NCBI RefSeq assembly: GCF_042944905.1
Contig: NZ_CP168496.1
Coordinates: 3,162,001-3,226,000, forward strand
DNA: 64,000 nt
Direction of reading: 5' to 3'
Source: Psychrobacillus sp042944905
GTDB lineage: Bacteria; Bacillota; Bacilli; Bacillales_A; Planococcaceae
Shown here: positions 53,056 to 61,643 of the stretch, in pieces
Numbering within the stretch: position 1 is the first letter of the stretch
How the letters are laid out: each line of letters opens with the position of its first letter
Program-made: the position numbers and the translations under genes
Notes under the pieces: generated by a model
What the model saw: the letters and a program-made list of their open reading frames with translations, nothing else
Told to the model about the DNA's origin: nothing
The model's database searches: none

Positions 53056-53082
53056 ATGACTCTGGTATCGTTCCAGAGTCAT
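53056..53082 (+). terminator. terminator of GT copy A
   Basis: Stem ATGACTCTGG/CCAGAGTCAT with a 7-nt loop, followed by TATTTAGG. A related hairpin occurs at 61259-61290. Confidence 0.75.
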
Positions 53083-53286
53083 TATTTAGGTTTCTTTGAA
53101 CATAATAATCTTCCACTTTATTGGGGTAATATCCCTTGAAAACTTGCCTTTTTAGCATTGGTTTGTCCACTTCATACTCACCACTTAACCAAATGTGAAT
53201 CATCCCATCACTTCTCATTTCTTGAGGTAGGGAAGTTTTTCCTAATCTTTTGATAAAAGAGCTTTATTTTTCCGCTTCATTAACAA

Positions 53287-53406
53287 CACAAGAGACATTT
53301 AGCTTATCCCCTTTCTCCTCACCTGAATAGATTATAGTCAGAACAACTCTTGTCTTGTCATGTGCAATATACAGGATTGTTCAAAAGATTAGAAAGGAGA
53401 GATAAA
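53287..53406 (+). promoter_or_regulatory. conserved upstream block, copy 2
   Basis: Contains AGAGACATTTAGCTTATCCC, CTGAATAGATTATAGTCAGA with ACAACTCTTG, then ATTGTTCAAAAGATT and GAAAGGAGAG. It is collinear with the blocks at 49050 and 61528. Confidence 0.6.
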
Positions 53407-56400
53407 ATGTCGGAACCTAATATTCCTAATATTACCCCTACCATTTCAGTCACCAGGGACGATGCTATTAACCTTCTCTTAGCTTCTATTGCTATGGAAG
53501 AATTTGGACTAGCACATATCATTAATGCAGAAGGGGAAAAGATTCAATATTCACTCGGCACATTACCTGGCTTGACAACACCAGCTTCGTTAGAGGAAGT
53601 CTTACAAGTAAATGCCAGCGTTCAAGATACACTTGAGTTGGCGATGAAAAAAGAATTACTACTAGATAACAAATTAAAACAAGTGACTCAAATCACTTCT
53701 TCTAGTGCTACTGGACCCACGGGGTCTACTGGTGATACGGGAGCTACGGGAACTACCGGGCCTACTGGTGACACGGGAGCAACTGGACCTACTGGAGCTA
53801 CAGGTACAACCGGCGACACTGGAACTACTGGTGCTACTGGCTCTACCGGTGATACGGGAACTACTGGTGCTACGGGTACAACCGGCGATACGGGACCTAC
53901 TGGTGCTACGGGTACAACCGGCGATACGGGAACTACTGGTTCTACTGGTTCTACTGGAGACACCGGAAATACTGGAGCTACCGGCGACACTGGTGCAACT
54001 GGAGCTACCGGAGCTACCGGACCAACTGGCGACACTGGAGCAACTGGAACTACTGGAGCTACAGGACCTACTGGCGCAACTGGAGCTACTGGCGACACTG
54101 GAGCTACTGGTGCAACTGGTGCGACCGGTGTAACTGGAACTACTGGTGCAACCGGCGACACTGGACCAACCGGAGCTACTGGCAACACTGGCGCAACTGG
54201 AGCTACCGGAGCTACTGGACCTACTGGCGCAACTGGAGCTACCGGAGCTACTGGACCTACTGGCGCAACTGGAGCTACTGGTGCAACTGGTGCGACCGGT
54301 GTAACTGGAACTACTGGTGCAACTGGAGCTACAGGACCTATTGGCGCAACTGGAGCTACTGGCGACACTGGAGCTACCGGAGCTACTGGAGCTACTGGTG
54401 CAACTGGCGACACTGGAACAACCGGAGCTACTGGCAACACTGGCGCAACTGGACCAACCGGAGCTACTGGAACTACTGGAGCTACAGGACCTACTGGCGC
54501 AACTGGAGCTACTGGTGCAACTGGTGCGACCGGTGCAACTGGAGCTACTGGGGCAACTGGTGCAACTGGTGCAACTGGTGCGACCGGAACTACTGGTGCA
54601 ACTGGACCTACTGGACCTATTGGCGCAACTGGAGCTACTGGCGTCACTGGATCAACCGGAGCTACTGGCGTCACTGGAGCTACCGGAGCTACCGGAGCTA
54701 CTGGTGCTACTGGTGCTACTGGTGCAACTGGAACTACTGGTGCAACCGGCGACACTGGAACAACCGGAGCTACTGGCGACACTGGCGCAACTGGACCAAC
54801 CGGAGCTACTGGCGTCACTGGAGCTACTGGCAACACTGGCGCAACTGGAGCTACCGGAGCTACTGGACCTACTGGACCTATTGGCGCAACTGGAGCTACT
54901 GGCAACACTGGCGCAACTGGAGCTACTGGGGCAACTGGAACTACTGGTGCAACCGGCGACACTGGACCAACCGGAGCTACTGGCAACACTGGCGCAACTG
55001 GACCAACCGGAGCTACTGGCAACACTGGCGCAACTGGACCAACCGGAGCTACTGGCGACACTGGAGCTACTGGAGCTACCGGAGCAACTGGAACTACTGG
55101 CGACACTGGCGCAACTGGATCAACCGGAGCTACTGGCGACACTGGAGCTACTGGTGCAACTGGAACTACTGGTGCAACCGGCGACACTGGACCAACCGGA
55201 GCTACTGGCAACACTGGCGCAACTGGACCAACCGGAGCTACTGGCAACACTGGCGCAACTGGATCAACCGGAGCAACTGGCGACACTGGAGCTACTGGAG
55301 CTACAGGACCTACTGGCGCAACTGGAGCTACTGGCGACACTGGAGTAACCGGAGCAACTGGTGACACTGGCGACACTGGAGCTACTGGTGCAACTGGTGC
55401 AACTGGTGTAACTGGAACTACTGGTGCAACCGGCGACACTGGACCAACCGGAGCTACTGGTGCAACTGGTGCGACCGGTGTAACCGGAACTACTGGGGCT
55501 ACTGGGGCGACCGGTGTAACTGGAACTACTGGAGTTACTGGTGCGACTGGAACTACTGGAGCTACTGGCGCGACCGGTGTAACCGGAACTACTGGGACTA
55601 CTGGGGCTACTGGGGCGACCGGTGTAATCGGAACTACTGGTGCGACTGGTATAACCGGATCTACTGGAGCAACTGGGGCGACTGGTATAACCGGATCTAC
55701 CGGAGCTACTGGAGCTACTGGGGCGACCGGTGTTACTGGAACTACTGGAGTTACTGGGGCGACCGGTGTAACCGGAACTACTGGGGCGACCGGATCTACT
55801 GGAGCTACTGGAGCTACTGGGGCGACTGGTATAACCGGATCTACCGGATCTACTGGGGCGACCGGTGTTACTGGAACTACTGGAGTTACTGGGGCGACCG
55901 GTGTTACTGGAACTACTGGAGCTACTGGGGCGACCGGTGTTACTGGAACTACTGGAGCTACTGGGGCTACCGGTGTAACCGGACCTACTGGGGCTACTGG
56001 GGCGACCGGTGTTACTGGAACTACTGGAGCTACTGGGGCAACCGGGGCTACTGGGGCTACTGGGGCTACTGGAGCTACTGGGGCTACTGGGGCTACCGGT
56101 GTTACTGGAACTACTGGAGCTACTGGGGCAACCGGGGCTACTGGGGCTACTGGTGAAAAAGGAACTACTGGAGTTACTGGTGCGACTGGAACTACTGGAG
56201 CTACTGGGGCGACCGGATCTACTGGAGCTACTGGAGCTACTGGGGCGACTGGTATAACCGGATCTACCGGATCTACCGGAGCTACTGGAGCTACTGGGGC
56301 GACCGGATCGACTGGTGCTACTGGTGCAACCGGTGTTACTGGAACTACTGGAGTTACTGGGGCGACCGGAACTACTGGGGCTACTGGGGCTACTGGGGCT

Positions 56401-57924
56401 ACTGGGGCGACCGGTGTAACCGGAACTACTGGTGTAACTGGAACTACTGGTGCAACTGGGGCGACCGGTGCAACTGGAACTACTGGTGCAACTGGGGCGA
56501 CCGGTGTAACCGGAACTACTGGAGCGACCGGTGTAACTGGAACTACTGGTGCAACTGGTGCGACCGGTGTAACCGGAACTACTGGGGCGACCGGTGTAAC
56601 TGGAACTACTGGTGCAACTGGTGCGACCGGTGTAACCGGAACTACTGGGGCGACCGGTGTAACTGGAACTACTGGTGCAACTGGTGCGACCGGATCTACT
56701 GGGGCTACAGGGGCTTTTGGCTCTACAGCAACTATTGCAGGTGTAGGACCAAATGTTAGCTCTCAATTTAGTGAATTAAGAGTTAGCCAAAAAACACCGT
56801 TAATTGAATTGACATCCGTATATGGATTATCCAACTTAAGAGACATTGTTACCGTAACGGGCTCTGGTACAGTAGGAAGTAATAATAGTGAGTTTCAATT
56901 AAGTACGATAGCAAGTGGAACAGATAGTGCAACCCTACAAAGCTCAGAGAGAGGAAGATACGAATCAGGATATGCGGCTGAAGCAGGAATAGGTATACGT
57001 TTACCACTTCCACCAGTAGGAAACCAAGTGTGCAGATGGGGCCTTTTTGACGCACAAAATGGTTTGCTTTTTGGTCAGAATGTAGCGACTGGGATATTTA
57101 TCGCTATAAGAAGAGCAGGTCTAGATACTATTATTCCACAATCATCATGGAACGTAGATCCGTTAAATGGAACAGGGCCAAGTGGCGAGACTCTCAATTT
57201 AGCGGAAGGTCATATATTCCAAATCGTGTTTACTTGGTATGGGTATGGAGTAATTGAATTTAGAGTAGTTCTCCCTAATCCTGTGACTTTAGCACAAGAA
57301 GTCATTACAGTTCATCGATTCTCACCAACGGGCCAAACAAGTCTTGCTGATCCTAACCTTCCTCTGCGTGCAGAAATCGCTAATAATGGTACTGGTGCTG
57401 CATTCAATTTATTTGTTGGAGGAAGACAGTATAGCATTATAGGCAATTATAATCCGGTTTTTCGTGTTACTTCAGAGAGAAGAACCGTAACAGCTACGGG
57501 ATCTCTAACACCAATTTTGTCATTTCAAAGAAAGGCAATCTTCCCGGCTGGTTCGGCTAGATCCAATTCAGTTAGTGTAAAACTAGAAGGGATTGACCTT
57601 GTAACTTCAGACGATATTTCCTACCAAATCATATTAGGTGGAATCATTAATGGTACATTTGTAAACTATCCAACCGCGACCACCAATATTCCACTTTCGG
57701 AAACGGCTCTTACAGTTAATACCACTATAACAACAATTTCTGGTGGGCAAGTGCTATTACAAGGTTTAGCAGCAGGAGTGGATGGAAGTGCTAGAATCTT
57801 AGCCTCTGCTTCCTTGCTGGACTTTGAATTACCAGATACTCAAACCGTCACTCTAGCTGTATTAAATTTAAACGGCGGGACTAATCCTGTTACTGCAACG
57901 TTTAGTCTGACCGAAGAATGGTAA
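53407..57924 (+). CDS. giant collagen-like spore-surface protein with large C-terminal beta domain
   Basis: 1505 residues from MSEPNIPNITPTISVTRDDA, behind GAAAGGAGAG; a frame extension to 53350 is unsupported. Residues about 1-95 are the shared N-terminal domain. About 335 Gly-X-Thr triplets follow (about 100-1104), almost all GAT, GTT, GDT, GVT or GPT. This gives a long stalk with a Thr at nearly every third position, ideal for O-glycosylation. One charged break, GEKG, lies near residue 917. The last ~390 residues are a beta-rich globular domain with WGLFDAQNGLLFGQN, FTWYGYGVIEFRVV and FVGGRQYSIIGNYNP, not the BclA or BclB type. The same domain forms the next gene. Confidence 0.85.
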   Translation: MSEPNIPNITPTISVTRDDAINLLLASIAMEEFGLAHIINAEGEKIQYSLGTLPGLTTPASLEEVLQVNASVQDTLELAMKKELLLDNKLKQVTQITSSSATGPTGSTGDTGATGTTGPTGDTGATGPTGATGTTGDTGTTGATGSTGDTGTTGATGTTGDTGPTGATGTTGDTGTTGSTGSTGDTGNTGATGDTGATGATGATGPTGDTGATGTTGATGPTGATGATGDTGATGATGATGVTGTTGATGDTGPTGATGNTGATGATGATGPTGATGATGATGPTGATGATGATGATGVTGTTGATGATGPIGATGATGDTGATGATGATGATGDTGTTGATGNTGATGPTGATGTTGATGPTGATGATGATGATGATGATGATGATGATGATGTTGATGPTGPIGATGATGVTGSTGATGVTGATGATGATGATGATGATGTTGATGDTGTTGATGDTGATGPTGATGVTGATGNTGATGATGATGPTGPIGATGATGNTGATGATGATGTTGATGDTGPTGATGNTGATGPTGATGNTGATGPTGATGDTGATGATGATGTTGDTGATGSTGATGDTGATGATGTTGATGDTGPTGATGNTGATGPTGATGNTGATGSTGATGDTGATGATGPTGATGATGDTGVTGATGDTGDTGATGATGATGVTGTTGATGDTGPTGATGATGATGVTGTTGATGATGVTGTTGVTGATGTTGATGATGVTGTTGTTGATGATGVIGTTGATGITGSTGATGATGITGSTGATGATGATGVTGTTGVTGATGVTGTTGATGSTGATGATGATGITGSTGSTGATGVTGTTGVTGATGVTGTTGATGATGVTGTTGATGATGVTGPTGATGATGVTGTTGATGATGATGATGATGATGATGATGVTGTTGATGATGATGATGEKGTTGVTGATGTTGATGATGSTGATGATGATGITGSTGSTGATGATGATGSTGATGATGVTGTTGVTGATGTTGATGATGATGATGVTGTTGVTGTTGATGATGATGTTGATGATGVTGTTGATGVTGTTGATGATGVTGTTGATGVTGTTGATGATGVTGTTGATGVTGTTGATGATGSTGATGAFGSTATIAGVGPNVSSQFSELRVSQKTPLIELTSVYGLSNLRDIVTVTGSGTVGSNNSEFQLSTIASGTDSATLQSSERGRYESGYAAEAGIGIRLPLPPVGNQVCRWGLFDAQNGLLFGQNVATGIFIAIRRAGLDTIIPQSSWNVDPLNGTGPSGETLNLAEGHIFQIVFTWYGYGVIEFRVVLPNPVTLAQEVITVHRFSPTGQTSLADPNLPLRAEIANNGTGAAFNLFVGGRQYSIIGNYNPVFRVTSERRTVTATGSLTPILSFQRKAIFPAGSARSNSVSVKLEGIDLVTSDDISYQIILGGIINGTFVNYPTATTNIPLSETALTVNTTITTISGGQVLLQGLAAGVDGSARILASASLLDFELPDTQTVTLAVLNLNGGTNPVTATFSLTEEW
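53703..56718 (+). repeat. about 3-kb collagen-coding 9-bp repeat array
   Basis: Uninterrupted GGN-NNN-ACN triplets, mostly GGAGCTACT or GGTGCAACT. The first two thirds are rich in GDT/GNT/GPT triplets. The last third uses GVT/GTT with a different set of codons (GGGGCGACCGGTGTAACC), suggesting two independent expansions. The opposite strand is also open but only as a repeat artefact. Confidence 0.85.
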
Positions 57925-57934
57925 AAAATATTAG

Positions 57935-57969
57935 GAAGGGGAGAGAAATATCTGTATTCTCTCCCCTTC
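57935..57969 (+). terminator. terminator between giant collagen gene and its C-domain paralogue
   Basis: A perfect 13-bp stem GAAGGGGAGAGAA/TTCTCTCCCCTTC followed by TTTAAAGG. The T-tract is short and merges into the next ribosome binding site, so read-through is possible. Confidence 0.7.
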
Positions 57970-57987
57970 TTTAAAGGAGGAAATATA

Positions 57988-59196
57988 GTGTCAGATATTA
58001 TCATTTCGAATATTGGCCCAAATGTTAGCTCGCAATTCGATGAGCTAAGGGTAGCAGAAAGATTTCCAATTGTAGAGTTAACTTCAGTATACGGTATATC
58101 GAGTTTGAGAGATGCTGTAACGACTGTTGGAGGTGGGACGGTAACAAACGATGGTACAGAATATATCCTAACCAATCCGGTTAGTGGAGCGGCTTCATCC
58201 ATTTTAGAAAGTGTATTAAGAGGTAGATATGAACCTGGATTTGCAGGAGAAGCTGGAATTGGTGTCCGTATACCTACTTTGCCAACAAGCAATCAAATTG
58301 GACGCTGGGGATTATTTGACAGTCAGAACGGAGCATTCTTTGGAGTCAATAGTACAGGTGCATTTGTGGCAATTCGCAGAGCAGGAACCGATTTAATATT
58401 TCCCCAAAGTACATGGAACGTTGATAAATTAGATGGAACAGGACCTAGTGGAGCGACTCTTAGTTTATCAAAAGGAAATATATTTCAAATAGTGTTTACT
58501 TGGTATGGGTATGGAGTAGTCGAATTTAGAGTAGTAATCCCTAACCCTACTACTTTAGCACAAGAAGTAATTACCGTTAATAGATTCTCCCCAAGTGGTC
58601 AAACTAGTTTTGTTGACCCAAACCTTCCTTTACGAGCACAAATCGATAATAATGGGACCGCAACTGCTTATACCCTTTTTGTTGGAGGGAGACAGTATAG
58701 TATTATAGGAAAATACAACCCAGAGTTTAGAATCACTTCAGAAAGACGTAGAATTTCAAATGTAACATCCACTCTAACGCCTGTCATTTCATTTGCAAGA
58801 AAAACTGTTTTCCCAGCAGGTTCTGGTAGAACTAATTCAGTTCAAGTAGATTTAGAGGAAATCAACATTATTTCAACAACAGATCTAAGCTATCAAGTAA
58901 TTTTGGGCGGAACGCTAAATGGATTATTTGTTAATTTTCCGACAGCAAACACAAACATTCCAACTACTGAAACGGCTCTTCTTGTTAACAATACATCCAC
59001 AACTATTACTGGAGGGGAAGTAGTCTTTCAAGGTGTTACTGCAGGTGGTTCAGGTAATACCAATATATTAGCTAGTGCATCACTTTTGGACTTTACTCTT
59101 CCTGAAAATGCGTTTGTGACAATAGCTGTCGCAAATATTGGCGGGGGGGGTTCTAACACAGTAGATGTGGTATTTAGAGTAAATGAAAGTTGGTAA
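57988..59196 (+). CDS. stand-alone copy of the giant collagen protein's C-terminal domain
   Basis: 402 residues; GTG start 7 nt after AAAGGAGG. Nearly the whole sequence aligns with the last 390 residues of the preceding protein: IGPNVSSQFDELRVAERFPI, WGLFDSQNGAFFGVN, FTWYGYGVVEFRVV and FVGGRQYSIIGKYNP. It has neither the N-terminal anchor domain nor collagen triplets, and no signal peptide. It likely arose by tandem duplication. It could form hetero-trimers with the collagen protein or cap the stalk (inference). No named family recognised. Confidence 0.8.
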   Translation: MSDIIISNIGPNVSSQFDELRVAERFPIVELTSVYGISSLRDAVTTVGGGTVTNDGTEYILTNPVSGAASSILESVLRGRYEPGFAGEAGIGVRIPTLPTSNQIGRWGLFDSQNGAFFGVNSTGAFVAIRRAGTDLIFPQSTWNVDKLDGTGPSGATLSLSKGNIFQIVFTWYGYGVVEFRVVIPNPTTLAQEVITVNRFSPSGQTSFVDPNLPLRAQIDNNGTATAYTLFVGGRQYSIIGKYNPEFRITSERRRISNVTSTLTPVISFARKTVFPAGSGRTNSVQVDLEEINIISTTDLSYQVILGGTLNGLFVNFPTANTNIPTTETALLVNNTSTTITGGEVVFQGVTAGGSGNTNILASASLLDFTLPENAFVTIAVANIGGGGSNTVDVVFRVNESW

Positions 59197-59298
59197 ACTC
59201 GGCTAGTTTAGACCGATCTATTGTAACTATTCTTGTTGTAAAAATAAGATAGGTTGATTTATACAAAAAATTAATATACAAAGTTTACTATCAGAAGA

Positions 59299-59327
59299 AG
59301 AGCCCATGGATTTTTCCCATGGGCTCT
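59299..59327. terminator. bidirectional terminator
   Basis: Stem AGAGCCCATGG/CCATGGGCTCT with a 7-nt loop, placed between the convergent C-domain gene and GT copy B. Confidence 0.8.
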
Positions 59328-59329
59328 GT

Positions 59330-60418
59330 TTATTTCCGTTCAGTCTGTTTCAAGAGGATAGATTCTAAATATTTTTTGTTTTGAAGGATTCTCGGATCAT
59401 CTGGACTATACTGTCTTGCTTTTTCATTATGTTCATTTGCAATTTTGTGTTGACCTAATTGATCATAGCAAACGCAAAGTTGTAAATGAGGTAACCATGT
59501 CGAAAATTTTGGATACTGCAAACCTAGATTATGACTAGGGAGCTTAATCTCAGTAGCTAATTGATACCAAAATATCGCTGCATGTAATTCTTTCTTCTTC
59601 AAGAAATAGAACCCTAGACTACAGCAAAATTCTGGTCGAGGGTGATCATATTGAAAAGATCGTAAATTGGACTCTAATTCTTTCCTAAAATCACCTAACG
59701 CAAAAAAACAATCCGCTAGTCTACTGCAAGCCGAAATGTTATCTTCGACCCACCCTTTATCTGTTAAGAGAAATTTTTCATAATATTCAATTGCTCGTTC
59801 ATACATTTGGTGGTCTTTCAATTCATTAGCAAAGTAAAATAAATCACGTGGTGTGAACTCTACATTGTTAGCTAATTGCTTTTCATAAATCAGCAAATTC
59901 CGATTCGTATCATGATGTAAGCTTTTATGTGTGACCGCTACGTTGCTATGAAAGATAGTTCCAGCCACTTCTAAATATTCATGAACAGCCCCAATCCATT
60001 GAAAATGATTTGCTCGCTTTACTAAACGGTTCCGTTTGAGACTCGTTAAAACATTGCCATGTTGATCGGTAGAAAGATTGTAGTCCATTGTGACAGAGTC
60101 TGTTGTAAAATCGAGATTCAATTTTAATTGTTTTAATTTTTCTTGATCTTCTGGTAAAAACACATCATCCGCATCCAACCACAAAATGAAATCTTTTGTT
60201 GCTTGTTTAAAAGCATAATTTCTAGCCTTTGCAAAATCATGCACCCATTCAAAATCATAAATACGCTGGGTATACTTTTTTAACACCTCTTTCGTTTGAT
60301 CGGTTGAACCTGTATCCACAATGTTAATTTCGTCGACAATATCCTTTACAGAATCTAAACAGCGGCCAATTGTATCCTCTTCACTTTTTACAATCATACA
60401 TAAACTAATTGTGACCAT
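59330..60418 (-). CDS. GT2 glycosyltransferase with C-terminal TPR, copy B
   Basis: 362 residues from the ATG at 60418, with GGGGGTG 4-5 nt upstream; a frame extension of 7 codons is unlikely. The GT-A part opens TISLCMIVKSEEDTIGRCLD, with INIVDTGSTDQTKEVL and the DxD in FILWLDADDVFL. An acceptor-side block is RNRLVKRANHFQWIGAVHEY. TPR helices fill the rest (FYFANELKDHQMYERAIEYY). It is closest to the partial copy at 63186 and the relic at 60527. It probably glycosylates the collagen-like proteins. Confidence 0.87.
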   Translation of the reverse strand: MVTISLCMIVKSEEDTIGRCLDSVKDIVDEINIVDTGSTDQTKEVLKKYTQRIYDFEWVHDFAKARNYAFKQATKDFILWLDADDVFLPEDQEKLKQLKLNLDFTTDSVTMDYNLSTDQHGNVLTSLKRNRLVKRANHFQWIGAVHEYLEVAGTIFHSNVAVTHKSLHHDTNRNLLIYEKQLANNVEFTPRDLFYFANELKDHQMYERAIEYYEKFLLTDKGWVEDNISACSRLADCFFALGDFRKELESNLRSFQYDHPRPEFCCSLGFYFLKKKELHAAIFWYQLATEIKLPSHNLGLQYPKFSTWLPHLQLCVCYDQLGQHKIANEHNEKARQYSPDDPRILQNKKYLESILLKQTERK

Positions 60419-60526
60419 CTGACACCCCCTCATTGTCAACCTATATGTATGTTTTATTAACTTGTCCCATGATTAAATCATCGTTCATTTAGAAACATCC
60501 TGTGTTTTTATGAAACGCAGGATGTT

Positions 60527-60866
60527 TTATAGAGAGCAAATATAATTTGGGTCACTTCGCAATGTTAAGAGGGTCCTTTTATCTTTTTCTATTTTTTTAT
60601 AGTTTTTAAAAAACTCCTCTTTATATTTTACTTTAGAGTCATTCGGTCGATATTTTTTGGTATGATTATTATGTTTTTCAGCAAGTACAACGTCTCCTAC
60701 TTCCCAATAGCACACACATAACTAAAGATGTTGATACCAGGTGGAGTAAGCCTCTTGCTTAAATCCTTGATGATCATCTTCTTTTATTTCAAGGGCTAAG
60801 CGTTACCATGTTATTGCCTTTTTAAAGTTTCTTTTATTTTTATAAAGATCTCCTAATCGACAAGAA
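60527..60866 (-). pseudogene. relic of a GT2-TPR glycosyltransferase C-terminus
   Basis: The minus strand still reads RLGDLYKNKRNFKKAITW, stop, RLALEIKEDDHQGFKQEAYS, then stop, then CVCYWEVGDVVLAEKHNNHT. This matches the C-terminal TPR part of the partial GT at 63186 nearly residue by residue. Two nonsense codons and loss of the whole GT-A domain show it is dead. The last 62 codons are open but are only the tail of the old gene. Confidence 0.8.
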
Positions 60867-60951
60867 GAGAGAACAACTCAAACACTTCTCATAATACATG
60901 TTAACTATTAGAAATAGTGTTTTTCAATAAAAAAAGAAAGATAGATGTTTT

Positions 60952-61253
60952 ATGTCCTAAGCAAATGCTCATAATATTAATCCAACTATTACCATTTCAA
61001 GGACTGATGTGATTAACCTCCTCTTGGCTTCCATTGCCTTGGAAGAATTAGGGCTTGCTTACATCATCAATGCGGAAGCTGAAAAAATTTAATATGTTCT
61101 TGGTACCATACCTGGTTTGACTCCTGCAGCTACATTAGACCAAATATTAGCAGTGAATGACAGCGTTCAAGATATGCTCGATTTGGTAATAAAAAAGAAT
61201 TGCTTTTAGAGAGTAAATTACAAGAAGTAATCAAAACTATTCCTAGACCGTGA
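60952..61253 (+). pseudogene. relic of the collagen-gene N-terminal domain
   Basis: Translates as MS-stop-ANAHNINPTITISRTDV and continues INLLLASIALEELGLAYIIN. A second stop follows (EAEKI-stop-YVLGTIPGLTPAA), then a frameshift near 61190 before the KKELLLESKL-type segment. No collagen triplets remain. It is a dead fifth copy of the domain, next to the dead glycosyltransferase, so a whole cassette decayed together. Confidence 0.82.
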
Positions 61254-61258
61254 AAAGA

Positions 61259-61290
61259 TGACTCCAGTATCGCTCTCTGGAGTTTTTATT
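61259..61290 (+). terminator. terminator-like hairpin after the relic
   Basis: Stem ACTCCAG/CTGGAGT followed by TTTTTATTTAGG. Its surroundings (GTGAAAAGATGACTC) match those of the terminator at 53056, a trace of cassette duplication. Confidence 0.65.
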
Positions 61291-61527
61291 TAGGTTCTTT
61301 TGATTATTGTAATCATCCTCTAAAATGCCTTTCCTACTAGTCATAATCCATAATAAATGTGCTGTTCAGCAATGAAGTGCTTTTTCATAATCAGACCATC
61401 AAATTAGCAAGTAGTCATCCACATACAAAGGCAGTTCATACTCTCAATTCTAATTTCTTAAGGAAGGGATGCATTTACCTATTCTTTTTATAAAAAGCTA
61501 TAGTTTTTCTGCTTTATTAAATACATA

Positions 61528-61643
61528 TGAGGCATTTGTCTTATCTCCTTTCTACTCCCTAGAATAGATTATTAACAGAACAACCCTTGTTTTATCATGT
61601 TCGATATAGCAGATTGTTCAAAAAATTATAAAGGAGTGATCAA
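61528..61643 (+). promoter_or_regulatory. conserved upstream block, copy 3
   Basis: Contains TGAGGCATTTGTCTTATCTC, AGAATAGATTATTAACAGAA with CAACCCTTG, then ATTGTTCAAAAAATT and AAAGGAGTG. It is collinear with the blocks at 49050 and 53287. Confidence 0.6.

Noticed and set aside
53688..55439. Open minus-strand frame of 583 codons antisense to the giant collagen gene, product all PVAPV/PVSPV repeats
   Set aside because: It is forced by the 9-bp collagen repeat read backwards. No ribosome binding site or independent domain. Similar antisense frames occur over the other collagen genes.
53703..56718. Regular repeats that might suggest a CRISPR array
   Set aside because: Nine-base periodicity in frame with a gene, no spacer/repeat alternation and no cas genes.
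60527..60715. Minus-strand 62-codon frame as an independent gene
   Set aside because: It is the open tail of a dead glycosyltransferase; upstream homologous codons contain stops.
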